In this document: positions 1 to 10,581 of the stretch, one piece after another | How positions within the stretch are numbered: the first letter of the stretch is position 1 | How the letters are laid out: every line of letters begins with the position of its first letter | Source: Spongilla lacustris | Lineage: Eukaryota; Porifera; Demospongiae; Spongillida; Spongillidae | DNA length: 64,000 bases | Direction of reading: 5' to 3' | NCBI GenBank assembly: GCA_949361645.1 | Contig: OX442422.1 | Coordinates: 4,769,142-4,833,141 of the forward strand | Notes under the pieces: model-generated | Databases searched by the model: none | Told to the model about the DNA's origin: nothing | What the model saw: only the letters and a program-made list of their open reading frames with translations | Made by a program: the position numbers and the translations under genes

Positions 1-395
1 GGGTGTGCGTTGAAGGCATTGGATGGGTGTGCATGGGGGCTTTGGAAGGGTGTACATGGGGGGCATTGGATGAGTGTACATGGGGGCATTGGATGGGTGT
101 ACATGGGGGACATTGGATGGGTGTACATGGGGGGCATTGGATGGGTGTACATGTACATGGGGGCATTGGATGGGTGTACATGGGGACATTGGATGGGTGT
201 ACATGGGGGCATTGGATGGGTGTACATGGGGGCATTGGATGGGTGTTCATCGGGGCATTGGATGGGTGTACATCGGGGACATTGGAAGGTGTACATGGGT
301 GGCATTGGATGGGTGTACATGGGGGACATTGGAAGGTGTACATGGGGGGCATTGGATGAGTGTACATAGAGCATTGGATGGGTCATGGGTGTAAA
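1..395. repeat. 23-bp minisatellite array
   Basis: About sixteen tandem copies of a 23-bp unit with the core GCATTGGATGGGTGTACAT, separated by G runs of varying length; a few copies lose 1-2 bases or gain an extra TACATG. The array is cut by the window's left edge. Because the unit is not a multiple of three, all frames stay open and look like Gly/Trp/His-rich protein. I read this as non-coding satellite DNA. Confidence 0.93.
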
Positions 396-1242
396 TGTGG
401 CCAACTTCATGGACCATGGTTCCAGTAAAACCCCAGCAGACCTTGTTTCCAATACCACAGGCCTTGGCTCCACTCAGACCACATTGCTTGAAGACCATAT
501 GCAGGAATGGATAGGCCATATGCACCATATGCAGGAATATAATGGATAGGCCATATGCAAAATATGCAGGAATGGATAGGCCACATGCACTATATGCAGG
601 ATGCTGTCTCGTGGGAGAACGGCCCGGGCTGTGTCTTGTCATAACAGCCTTGGTTGGGTTCATCCCTTGCCCCGTTGCAGGAGGGTTTCACCTAGTATGC
701 ATCCAGAGTGCAATCTGGCTAAGATCCATCTTTACCAATGCATAGACAAATAGCCAATACACTATATAGAATATGGTGTCGCGGGTGATAGCGCTAAAAA
801 TAACAATATTCTGAAATCTGAAGGCTCACAACTTCTAGTAGAATACGTGGCACCATGAGATGACATTGGAAAATATAGAAATAACCTACCGGCTTTACAC
901 TGTTAAAATTTCATGGTACTTTATAAGGGCGGAAACTTTACCAGGGCAACGTTTATCCTCCTAGGTCGAGAATCTCCCCGTGGATTTGCAAGGTAATGCC
1001 ACATCCAGGATTGAAAGATAGCGCCAGAGATGCACACCATTAATACCAGTAGAGTGAGTAGACATTGTAGAAACTGTACATATACAACGCCGGCACTGTA
1101 TCGATACGGTCTGTACAAAAAGGTCCATCCACAAGAACAGATGTGTTGCTAGGGTCGTAATTAGGTCCGTTGCTATGAAATATTTTCGTATCAGGGGGCG
1201 TAGCCTTTTTGTCTAAGGTTTCAATGCAGTGAAACAGCCGTG
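396..1242. other. Gene-free stretch
   Basis: No exon with a recognisable product and plausible splice sites is visible on either strand. The only structure is a short imperfect repeat at about 478-610, with a core near AGGAATGGATAGGCCATATG repeated three to four times. Confidence 0.6.
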
Positions 1243-1380
1243 TAATTAATTAATCAGAAGCCATACAACTTTTTGTACCACAATGTCACTGAAGGGTTTG
1301 AAGTATAAATTGATATTAATTTGTTGCTTATTCATGATCCACCCTGCAGCTATGACTCACATTTCACATTTGGTAAGAGA
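1243..1380 (+). repeat. End segment of dispersed element (family A)
   Basis: This 140-bp segment begins TAATTAATCAGAAGCCATAC and ends near CACATTTGGTAAGAGAG. It recurs with small changes at about 11997-12130 and, inverted, at about 12795-12955. Here, as there, it abuts a minisatellite, so it looks like the end of a mobile element whose interior is tandem repeat. No opposite end was found after the array that follows. Confidence 0.75.
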
Positions 1381-1490
1381 GACTTGGGGGATGTAGGAGG
1401 GAGGGTTGGGGGGTAGTATTATAGCTAGGAGGGTTGGGGGGTAATAGTATTATAGCTAGGATGGGGGGAGGGGTTATTATTATAGCTAGG

Positions 1491-1533
<43 letters not shown>

Positions 1534-3158
1534 GGGGTAGTATTATAGCTAGGATGGGGGGGGGGGGGGGGGGGGGTAGTATTATAGCTAGGATGGGGGG
1601 GGGGGTTAGTGTTATAGCTAGGATGGGGGGGGGGGGGGGGGGGGGGGGGTTAGTGTTATAGCTAGGGTGGGGGGGAGGGGGGGGGGTAAGTATAATAGCT
1701 TGGGGGGGGGTAAGTATAATAGCTTGGAGGGGGGGGGCTAGTATTATAGCTAGGATGGGGGGGTAGTATTATAGCTAGGATTGGGGGGTAGTATTATAGC
1801 TAGGATTGGGGGGGTTAGTATTATAGCTAGATGGGGGGGGGGGGGGGTTAGTATTATAGCTAGGATGGGGGGGGGGGGTTAGTATTATAGCTAGGGGGGG
1901 GGGGGTTAGTATTGTAGCTAGGATGGGGGGAAGGGGTTAGTATTATAGCTAGGATGGGGGGGGAGGGGTTATTATTATAGCTAGGATGGGGGGTGGGGTT
2001 ATTATTATAGCTAGGATGGGGGTGGGTTATTATTATAGCTAGGATGGGGGGGGGGGGGGGGGGGGGTTTAGTATTATAGCTAGGATGGGGGGGGGGGTTA
2101 GTGTTATAGCTAGGATGGGGGGGGGGGGGGGGGGGGGGGGTTAGTGTTATAGCTAGGGTGGGGGGGAGGGGGGGGGGTAAGTATAATAGCTTGGGGGGGG
2201 GTAAGTATAATAGCTTGGAGGGGGGGGGCTAGTATTATAGCTAGGATGGGGGGGTAGTATTATAGCTAGGATTGGGGGGTAGTATTATAGCTAGGATTGG
2301 GGGGGTTAGTATTATAGCTAGATGGGGGGGGGGGGGGGTTAGTATTATAGCTAGGATGGGGGGGGGGGGTTAGTATTATAGCTAGGGGGGGGGGGGGGGT
2401 TAGTATTGTAGCTAGGATGGGGGGAAGGGGTTAGTATTATAGCTAGGATGGGGGGGGAGGGGTTATTATTATAGCTAGGATGGGGGGTGGGGTTATTATT
2501 ATAGCTAGGATGGGGGTGGGTTATTATTATAGCTAGGATGGGGGGGGGGGGGGGGGGGGTTTAGTATTATAGCTTGGGGGGGGGGGGGCAGTATTATACC
2601 TAGGATGGGGGGGTCAGTATTATAGCTAGGATGGGGGCGGGGTAGTATTATAGCTAGGATGGGGGGGGGCAGTATTATTGCTAGGATGGGGGTAGTATTA
2701 TAGCTAGGATGGGGGTAGTATTATAGCTATGATGGGGGTAGTATTATAGCTAGGATGGGGGTAGTATTATAGCTAGGATGAGGGTAGTATTATAGCTAGG
2801 ATGAGGGGGGGGGGGGGGGGTAGTATTATACCTAGGAGGAGGGGGGGGGGGGGGGGTAGTATTATAGCTAGGAGGAGGGGAGGGGCTAGTATTATAGCTA
2901 GGAGGGGAGGGAATTGTATTATAGCTAGGAGGGGAGGGGCTAGTATTATAGCTAGGAGGGGAGGGGGTAGTATTATACCCAGGAGGGGAGGGGGTAGTAT
3001 TATACCCAGGAGGGGAGGGGAAGAGGTAGTATTATAGCTAGGAGGAGGTAAGGAGCTAGTATTATAGCTAGGAAAAGGGGAGGAGGTGATAGGATTATAG
3101 CTAGGAGGGGAGGGAGGAGGTAGTATTATAGGTAGGAGGGGAGGGGGTAGTATTATAA
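1381..3158. repeat. G-rich minisatellite with higher-order duplication
   Basis: Tandem array of roughly 22-30 bp units, each holding TAGTATTATAGCTAGGA followed by a G run of 5 to more than 30. Two segments, about 1603-2065 and 2095-2570, match unit for unit, including the variant GTAAGTATAATAGCTTGG, at an offset of about 490 bp; this is a higher-order tandem duplication. Toward the 3' end the units drift to GGAGGGGAGGG. The long G runs could form G-quadruplexes and are prone to assembly error. Confidence 0.93.
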
Positions 3159-3286
3159 ATTTAAAAAAGGAAAAGAATTGAGTTACTGCACATTATGTGG
3201 CAGTATAGTTGGTAGATAACTACACCATGTTTGAAAGGCATGTACATGTGTATATTATGTTGACTGAACTCTTTTACCCACTCTAG

Positions 3287-3388
3287 CGTGGTCATACTCC
3301 ATTACACCTTGCTGCATGGGGAGGTCATACTACTTGTGTGGAACATCTCCTTTCCACTCCTGGTATTGATGTTAACATTGAGGATAAC
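3287..3388 (+). CDS. Ankyrin gene 1, repeat exon a
   Basis: Acceptor CTCTAG, donor GTGAGT. One full repeat beginning RGHTPLHLAAWGGH and ending DVNIEDN. Flanking intron sequence is nearly the same as that around the exon at 6781, because the two belong to duplicated two-exon blocks. Confidence 0.8.
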
Positions 3389-6300
3389 GTGAGTTGGTCA
3401 TAAGGCTACAGTTACATGGCCTGTGGGCAAAGTTTTAGAAAGTGTGTAAATCTCAATGAAGGCCATAACATTGTCTGGTATCCCTCCCACCCTAGATAGG
3501 GGGAGGGGCTGTGGTATCCCTCCCACCCTGGCTAGGGGGAGGGGCTGTGGTATCCCTCCCACCCTGGCTAGGGGGAGGGAAAAGTTGTTTGTTCATCAGG
3601 TGTTGAAGGCTTAACAGCTCCCCACCAGTTCTGCTACCACCTCTCCCCACCCCCTCCTTTGATCTACTATAATGGTACCACATACATGTGTACACTCTAG
3701 TGGTTTCATGTTTTTGAATGATTTTGTTGATTACCATGAACTATTGTACCCACTCCAGCGTGATCATACTCCATTACACTGGGCTGCAGAGGAAGGTCAT
3801 ACTACTTGTGTGGAATATCTCCTTTCTACTCCTGGTATTGATGTGAGCATTAAGAATTGGGCGAGTTGCTCCATTGAGCCCCCCTCTGCTCGCTGTGAAA
3901 AAAATTTACAAGTATTATTACTGTGTCTCATAACCATTTACGGTAGCACTTACCTTTTTCAAACTTTTTTAGTCCTGACTACCATTTCTTTCCAGGAAAA
4001 GGTTCCTGTTTGGCATCACACTGACATGAACTACTTTTGACAAGGTCAGATAACTTGTAACCTGGTTCAGGACAGCCATATCTTTTGAACTGCCCATCTC
4101 CAGTTTAAGCGGAAAATAGGGTAATATAAAGTAAAAACATCTTTTAGCACAGGAAACATGTTTTTGCTGCACTTACTTAATACTTGGTGGTGGTAAACAT
4201 CGACAATATTATGATACCATCGAACCAACTATTTTAAGTTGGGTTGCAATGACATGTAGGCCCTATTCCGAACCATGTCTTCTTCTCATAGAGAATGGAA
4301 CATCTTAAGATTGATGTGTACACAGGGTTGAAGTGGGTACATAAATTTTGATATGATTTTCGTCAAATGTGCAGCAATGTGTTGGATGTCTGAGCTATTG
4401 ATGTGAACAATGTAGCCTGTTTATGACTGTCTGACCTTTGTAAATTACGATCTAATTGTCTACACAAACGCGTGCATACTTTACCTTATTTAACAATTTG
4501 AATCATTACTACCCCACATTAAATACAGTGGCTGTGAAATCGATGTATGTTATTCCCCAGTGATGCACGGATGTCTAGTAGTATTCTGGTCCTGAAATAT
4601 ACTGCTTATGCTATGATAATGGAGCAGCTTCAGTTACTGTTTTATTAGAAAAAATTTGTCATTAAAAGGCACATGTCAAAGTTAGTGGACTGCAAATGAA
4701 AAGTGGGTAGTAAGCTCATACATAAGTGTTACTATTCCAATGCAATGTAAGGAAATTCCCTGTATTTCACTAGCAGTGTCTGGGCCTGGCTTTTTAAATT
4801 GTGTACAGTTGTGCACACTGTAAAATACACCACACCCATAATGTATTAAAATTGTGTACTTCAAATATATTCCTGATAGAGGACAGTAAGTACTATTACT
4901 GTATATGAAATCAATCTAATAAGTTCTTTTTTATTTATTTTTTGTTGAGTTTGACAATACAGTGTGTACACTTGTGCACACTTTAATACCACGCATGGCA
5001 GCATGGTTACAAACCTCAATTGTTACTATTATCTCAAGCATTTAATGGCATAACATGTACATAGGATAGGAAGATGCAGTATTCCCCCATTGAAACACTG
5101 AATGAGACTCCTTTTCTTTGCATGTGCTAGCTGGCCTTTCGTTGTCATCAAACAGCAAATACATACCCACATACAAGTCAGAAAGAACTGCTTGCTCTGT
5201 TCTCTCAATGGCTCCTATTTATGGCCTGCCACATCCTATAGCTTGTCCTGCCACGTTCTACAGCTTGTGAACCAGTGTGCACTACACTACTTTATGCCTT
5301 GCCAAGTCCTATAGTTTGTGAACCTGTTTGCAGTCCCTAACTGACTGCCCTGCCACGTCCTAGAGTTTTATTAAACCTGTTTGCAGCCCCTAGCCGACTG
5401 TCGCCCCGCGTTCTTGAGTCAGCGCTGCGTTTTTAGCACCAACAGTGGGCTAATTGATTTTGCAAGTGGACACTGGTTCCATATTTGTTTTTAAACATCA
5501 CGTGCATACGAATCTTTGATTGCTTTTCTGGCCAAAAACACTATGAGTTTGTAAGTACAGTTTTTTATGTTCTGTATTTCTCCATATTCAGCAAAGACCC
5601 ATCTTTAAAATGATGTAAAATATGCTACAGGAATCCAACAACTGTTAAAGATATGAAGGTGTAAATAAAGTGTGCACACCTGTACACACTGTACGTACAG
5701 TATGCACACCTGTGCACACGGGCGCAAATAGACAATATACTGAATTTCCGCTTTTGGAGACTACCGGTTCAAAAGATATGGCTGTCCCAAACCAGGTAAG
5801 TTATCTGACTTTGTCAAAAGTAATTAATATCAGTGTGATGCCAAACATTAACTTTTTTCTGGAAAGAAATGGTAGTCCTACAAAAGTTTGAAAAATGCTA
5901 CATGTAGCTTAAATGGTTGCTGAGATACTGTGATTTTTTTTAAAAAGTACCCTTTTTATTAATCTCCCACATTGTGGGTGGAAGGGGTACATATATGGGA
6001 CAATTTCCACCAAACCTTCATTTCACTATGCGAACCAATATTTTGGAGTTTTGCACTATTAAAGCTCCATTCTGTAATGCAACATCCACTGGGCTCAAAT
6101 CCTCCATAATGTTTGGCAGGAGTTTTGGCAGGACCGCAGGAGTACCAATTTTCTCCTTGAGAATGTTTTTATTTACTTGTTTTATATGTTTATTTTTTCC
6201 CCCAGTGGTCGTGTAATACAGTGATTATATGAGAGGGGTCAGGGGTGTCAAAATTATATTTTTCCACACAAATATTAATATTTTGGGGGCATGTTTAGTT

Positions 6301-8846
6301 CATCCACTCAAAAGCATTTGTAGCTGATATTATAGATAGTGTCACTAAAGTTTTCATCCTAGTGACCAGAAAATTAATATCAGATTAATGATGATAGTTA
6401 TAACAGTTAGTTATGTAGTGGACAAACCCTCCACATGCAGCTCGGCCTCTCCTCCTCTTTTCCAACCTCCTCCTTCTCCCTGGTCCAGGCCTCCTCTGCC
6501 TCTAAATTCCTAAGAATAGCTTTTTCAACCACCATTGTACTCCACTAGTGCATGAGAGTTGCTATTTACTCTAAATGCCACTTACTTGAATGTCTCAATG
6601 TGGTATGCTGAAAGTATGGAAGTGGAAAGAATTGAGTTCAATTACTGCACATTGTATGGATGTATTTAGTGGGCAGAAAACTACATATGTATAAACCATT
6701 TTGTAAAGGCCATCAATGTACTACATGTACATGTGAACATTGTACCCACCATGTCGACTGAACTATTGTACCCACTCCAGGGTGGTTATACTCCATTACA
6801 TTTTGCTGCATGGGGAGGTCATACTACCTGTGTGGAACATCTCCTTTCCACTCCTGGTATTAATGTGAACATTAGTAATGAGGTGAGTTGGTCATAAGGC
6901 TAAAGCTGCATGGCCTGTGAGCAGAGTTTTAGAAAGTTTGTAAATCTCAATGAAGGCCATAACATTGTCTGGTATCCCTCCCACCCTGGCTAGGGGGAGG
7001 GACTGTGGTATCCTTCCCACCCTGGCTAGGGGGAGGGGCTGTGGAATCCTCCCATCCTGGTTAGGGGGAGGGGCTGTGGTATTCCTCCCACCCTGGCTAG
7101 GGGGAGGGGCTGTGGTATCCTTCCGACCCTGGCTAGGGGGAGGGGCTGTGGTATCCCTCCCACCCTGGCTAGGGGGAGGGGCTGTGGTATCCCTCCCACC
7201 CTGGCTATGGGGAGGGAAAATTGTTATTGGTTCATGGTGTTCAAGGCTTAACAGCTCCCCAGTGTCATGTGTACTTTGGGCAAGACAATAACAAGTATTT
7301 GGTAATGCTCAAGAATTTGTTGTCTGCTGCTTTTATAATCAATATAATAATCAGTTTTGGGTACAAATCGGCTGCCAGACTTGCCCCACCAGTTCTGCTA
7401 CCATCTCTCCCTACCCCCTCCTTTGATCTAAGATAATGGTACCACATACATGTGTACACTCTAGTGGCTTCATGTTTTTGAATGGTGTTGTTGATGACCA
7501 TGAACTATTGTACCCACTGCAGTATGGTCATACTCCATTACACCTTGCTGCAATGAGAGGTCGTACCACTTGTCTGGAACGTCTCCTTTCCGCTCCTGGT
7601 ATTGATGTGAACATTAAGGATGAGGTGAGTATAGATGCAAGATGGGTAGGGAGGAGTACTAGGGGGAGAATGGAGGACAAGACATATGCCTGTTGTTAGC
7701 CATACCACAGCCCCTACCTCTATGTAAAAATATTTATTTCGGCTAGGGGGAGGGGCTATGGTATACCTCCTTCCCTGGCTAGTTACAGGCATAACCATCA
7801 AGGCCATATAACATCCTTTTACATTTGAGACCACTCTGTTTGGCTGTCTCTGCACAGCAGATGGATCCAGGCAGCTGCCTACTCTCACAATTAACAGAAG
7901 TACATGTATGCCAATGCATGCATCTAAAACAATCCATGAGATTCATCATGAACATATTGCATGGCCACAAAATCATGTCATGTACCTAACAGCAGCCATG
8001 ACCATATAAGGGAGATCCTTATCAACTGTGCAGAGGCAGTACAAGTGCATCCATGTAGGGCTTGGCAGGGGGAGTGGCTGTGGTATCCCTCCCACCCTGG
8101 CTAGGGGAGGGGCTGTGGTATCCCTCCCACCCTGGCTAGGGGAGGGGCTGTGGTATCCCTCCCACCCTGGCTAGGGGAAGGGGTGGGATAACACAGCCCT
8201 GCCAAGCCTTGCAGCATGTGAGTGTGTACTGTGTACTGTCAAACTGAAGGCACAAAAGAAGGTGGTCACTTCATAATGTAGTCCCCTTATCCCTCTCTCA
8301 GTCACATGACAGATAAGGGTCAGTGATTACCACAAGCTTTAGGTCTGTTGAAGACAACAACCACCAATTTGAGATACCTTTTAAATTTGGCATTTCAGAA
8401 GGATTCAATCAGCCAAGCTACATGTATGCAATTCTTACTGAGGATTTGGGTAAATACAACATGTACATGTAGTTGTCTTATCACTTGCAAGGAGCATTAA
8501 GGATAGGATGAGTAGGACCATTAAGTATGTTCCTTAGGAACATATACGTGTACATGTATGTGTGTGTGCAAGGTGATGTACATGCTCCTTTAAGAACAAT
8601 GGTAGAGTTCTCAACACAGCAGAATTAATGATTACTGTGTTGACTTAAACAAGAGCATTTATTCCATTTGGGGCTGGGATGAGGGGGTAATTTTATAGTG
8701 CAAATTTGAATATACTATTGCACTTACTTTAGAATGGACGTACTCCATTACATCTTGCTGCAAGGGAAGGTCATACTACCTGTGTGGAACATCTCCTTTC
8801 CTCTCCTGGTATTGATCTGGATACTGCATTCCAGACAATCTTATAA
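3287..8846 (+). CDS. Ankyrin-repeat protein gene 1 (3' part)
   Basis: Five exons are visible: 3287-3388, 3759-3860, 6781-6882, 7523-7624 and the terminal 8733-8846. Each internal exon is 102 bp, phase 0 at both ends, and encodes one complete ankyrin repeat of 34 residues with the helix-turn-helix signature GHTPLHLAA, GHTTCVE and LLS(T/A)PGIDV. The family's usual repeat is 33 residues; the extra residue lies in the loop before GID. The last exon ends in DTAFQTIL and a stop. Ankyrin repeats are protein-binding scaffolds; the partner here is unknown. No first exon, signal peptide or other domain is seen upstream, so the 5' part lies outside the window or has been lost. Introns carry minisatellites and inserted elements. 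Confidence 0.75.
3478..3585. repeat. 36-bp minisatellite, three copies (intron)
   Basis: Unit includes CCTCCCACCCTGGCTAGGGG. The same unit recurs at 6968-7220 and 8070-8185, all within introns of ankyrin gene 1, with a single degraded copy near 7740-7790. Confidence 0.85.
3759..3860 (+). CDS. Ankyrin gene 1, repeat exon b
   Basis: Acceptor CACTCCAG; one repeat beginning RDHTPLHWAAEEGH. The donor reads GCGAGT where sister exons have GTGAGT, so splicing here needs a GC-AG donor or the exon may be skipped or dead. A 2.1-kb inverted-repeat element begins about 30 bp downstream. Confidence 0.65.
3890..5965. mobile_element. 2.1-kb element with ~200-bp inverted ends
   Basis: The segment at about 3895-4105 is matched, inverted, by about 5755-5960; both contain AAAAGATATGGCTGTCC and AGTGTGATGCCAAACA and are about 85% alike by eye. 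The interior has no convincing reading frame but holds alternating GTGCACAC/GTACACAC palindromes near 5670-5722. The interior (about 4480-5740) resembles 52690-53600 inside the ABCC gene, so it belongs to a dispersed family. It looks like a non-autonomous DNA transposon; target duplications could not be fixed. Confidence 0.65.
5966..6780. other. Intron sequence, no gene seen
   Basis: No supported exon. From about 6610 on it parallels 3165-3286, as the start of the second duplicated two-exon block. Confidence 0.55.
6781..6882 (+). CDS. Ankyrin gene 1, repeat exon c
   Basis: Acceptor CCCACTCCAG, donor GTGAGT. Repeat begins GGYTPLHFAAWGGH and ends INVNISNE. It is the paralogue of exon a; the following intron starts with the same roughly 90 bp. 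Confidence 0.8.
6968..7220. repeat. 36-bp minisatellite, about seven copies (intron)
   Basis: Same unit as at 3478-3585 (core CCTCCCACCCTGGCTAGGGG), expanded from about three to seven copies after the block duplication. Confidence 0.9.
7261..7387. mobile_element. 127-bp insertion flanked by CCCCA
   Basis: The intron of the first block reads CAGCTCCCCACCAGTTCTG; in the second block the same sequence is interrupted after CAGCTCCCCA by about 127 bp ending in CCCCA. This leaves a 5-bp direct repeat and inverted ends near GGGCAAG/CTTGCCC. The paralogous empty site defines it as an insertion after the block duplication. It is too short to code and may be a SINE or small MITE. Confidence 0.7.
7523..7624 (+). 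CDS. Ankyrin gene 1, repeat exon d
   Basis: Acceptor CCCACTGCAG, donor GTGAGT. Repeat begins YGHTPLHLAAMRGR and ends DVNIKDE. Paralogue of exon b, sharing about 100 bp of upstream intron, but with an intact GT donor. Confidence 0.8.
7625..8732. other. Intron 4 of ankyrin gene 1
   Basis: No exon seen. Contains the third 36-bp minisatellite block at 8070-8185 and several ACATGTACATGT runs near 8460-8580. Confidence 0.6.
8733..8846 (+). CDS. Ankyrin gene 1, terminal exon
   Basis: Acceptor TTACTTTAG. One repeat beginning NGRTPLHLAAREGH and then a short tail DLDTAFQTIL followed by TAA. The tail matches in kind the DVDTAFQELFND tail of the exon at 31585, so both genes end the same way. Confidence 0.8.
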   Translation, partial: NGRTPLHLAAREGHTTCVEHLLSSPGIDLDTAFQTIL

Positions 8847-8996
8847 CCAATTATTTAATTTACATTACTAAAGAAACCCTGTAGCTGCAATGTACTGTAC
8901 ATGTGTACTAATTGATTGTAATAATGGAGACCTTGGGATGAAATTGTGTATGTTATCAGTAGGAGGGAGGGGGCATGACTTTTGTAATGGAAACAG

Positions 8997-9168
8997 AGAG
9001 CATGTATGGGAACAAAGGACATGTTTAAGTTGAGAGCATGTATGGGAATAGGACATGCTTAAGTTGAGAGCTTGTATGGGAACATGACATGCTTAAGTTG
9101 AGAGCATACAGTATGGGAACAGAGGACATGCTTAAGTTGAGAGCACGTATGGGAACAGGACATAAAGT
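8997..9168. repeat. 35-bp minisatellite
   Basis: About five copies of a unit with the core GACATGCTTAAGTTGAGAGC. The same unit appears inverted at 42090-42412, next to an inverted ankyrin terminal exon. Confidence 0.9.
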
Positions 9169-9171
9169 AAG

Positions 9172-9440
9172 GTTACGTCAACAGCAATAGGGCGGATGTC
9201 TCCTGGGGTGGGCATGTTTAGGGCAGTAAGGTTACCTCCTGCAAGGAAGATGGCTATGTCCAGTGGAGCACTACCCGAGATCAGCAGATTGATGACATCA
9301 TGGAGAGTGTGGAGGAGTGGAGTCTGCAGAGGAACCTCTGCCACATCAATCAGGTGTTGTATTGGGAGGCAAGAGGGTCCAGCTGCCGTTAACTTAGGAA
9401 ATGATCTGAGGATGTCCATAAGGCTAACATCAGGTGGAGA
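9172..9440 (-). pseudogene. LINE reverse-transcriptase fragment
   Basis: The minus strand encodes the region just before RT motif A of a non-LTR retrotransposon: SFPKLTAAGPSCLPIQHLID, then FLAGGNLTALN and GDIRPIAV. Similar LINEs have AGPSGL and IRPIAVGE here, so changes such as IAVDVT show decay. The fragment stops abruptly at the 35-bp minisatellite. A second copy of part of it lies at 11715-11832. Confidence 0.75.
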
Positions 9441-9705
9441 TTTGGAATCTGTGTTAGATGGGAGAGCAATGGCTGGGCAAGCACTACTTGGGTGCGTAGT
9501 GATGAGTAGCATGGCAAGAGCCATCCTATGTGTGGCCTTGACAGTTTGCTGCAATACACTAATAATCAGAATGCTGGGGCAAATGGTATTTCTCAGTGTG
9601 TCACATGAAATGGTGTGCACACTAGTGATGTATGCCATCCTAACTAGTCTTCACAATGCTATTATCCATTTGAGCATGTAATCAACAGGATCTTTGACAT
9701 GTTTC

Positions 9706-10581
9706 ATTGAAGCCTTCAATTTCACTTGAAGGAGCAATTGTATATATTCTGGGTTGTCATATAGTAGTGGATGAGTGCATGAGCTCTTGGAATGGTGCTG
9801 ATGGAGAATTTGTGGCCCAAGGAATGCCTCATAAGACTAAAGTTGCACGCAAACCTGAAGGGGTAGGTGCTGAAATGAAGTCATTGGCATGTGGAGAGAC
9901 ATGTATTCTCTTGAAACTGGATATATATAATGGAAGGAATGGAAGCAAATCGAATTAAAGATTATGCCCAACTGTATGGTGAGGGAACAGCAGTAACATT
10001 ATCCATGACCCAGCTGGAGTATTATGGCAGTGGTCAAGTTGTTCAAGCAGATTCTGCATTTTTATCAGTGAAGACACTTTTGGCTCTGCAGGAAGCGGGA
10101 CTGCACTTCATGGGGATGGTAAAAACAGCACACAAAGAGTACCCTCTAGCATACCTAAATAAAGTCATAGGCACTTGGTCACGAGAGTGAAAAAGAACCA
10201 GCGAGAGGAAAGTTTTGTTTGTTGGAAGCAGAGGTTGAGAATGGCTTGCCCTTTTATGCTCTTGGCTGGGCTGATCGAAAGCTAAAGACAATCATATCAA
10301 ATGTGGGTACAACCAATCCTGGTACCCCTAGCAAGCGTAAGATACCAACAGGAAATGGTAGATGGCATATGGGAAACTGTTTCATTTTCAAGGAGGTGAA
10401 GCGACCTGCAATGGTGGAAATTTTTTTTAGGTGTTTTGCAACCATTGATAGGCATGACCATCTACATCAAGGATCCCTTGCATTGGAACACGAGTGGTAT
10501 ACACATAAATTGTGCCATCACATTAATGCAACAGTATTTGGAATGTGCATAGCAGATGCATACTTGGCATATACAAGTTAG
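9706..10581 (+). pseudogene. PiggyBac-like transposase, broken
   Basis: Three consecutive plus-strand segments in different frames (junctions near 9945 and 10195) give the core of a piggyBac-family DDD transposase. The order is VVDECMSSWNG with ARKPEGVGAEMK, then ADSAFLSVKTLL with FMGMVKTAHKEYP, then LPFYALGWADRK, GTTNPGTPSKRK and IDRHDHLHQGSL with LEHEWYTHK. The three presumed catalytic Asp lie in VVDE, QADS and IDRHD. The N-terminal third and the C-terminal Cys-rich domain were not found, nor were TTAA-flanked ends. The frameshifts make it a dead copy. Confidence 0.8.

Noticed and set aside
3..394. Long open frames in all three plus frames, Gly/Trp/His-rich
   Set aside because: They come from a 23-bp minisatellite; an array with a unit not divisible by three reads open in every frame.
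1434..3037. Open frames rich in Gly/Ile/Ala/Arg (SIIARMGGG-type)
   Set aside because: Translation of the G-rich minisatellite; no splice or start context.
8997..9168. Regular repeats resembling a CRISPR array
   Set aside because: Units are contiguous tandem copies without unique spacers, in a eukaryotic intron-rich context.
9196..9681. 161-codon plus-strand frame
   Set aside because: Lies opposite the LINE RT fragment, whose minus-strand reading carries the recognisable motifs.
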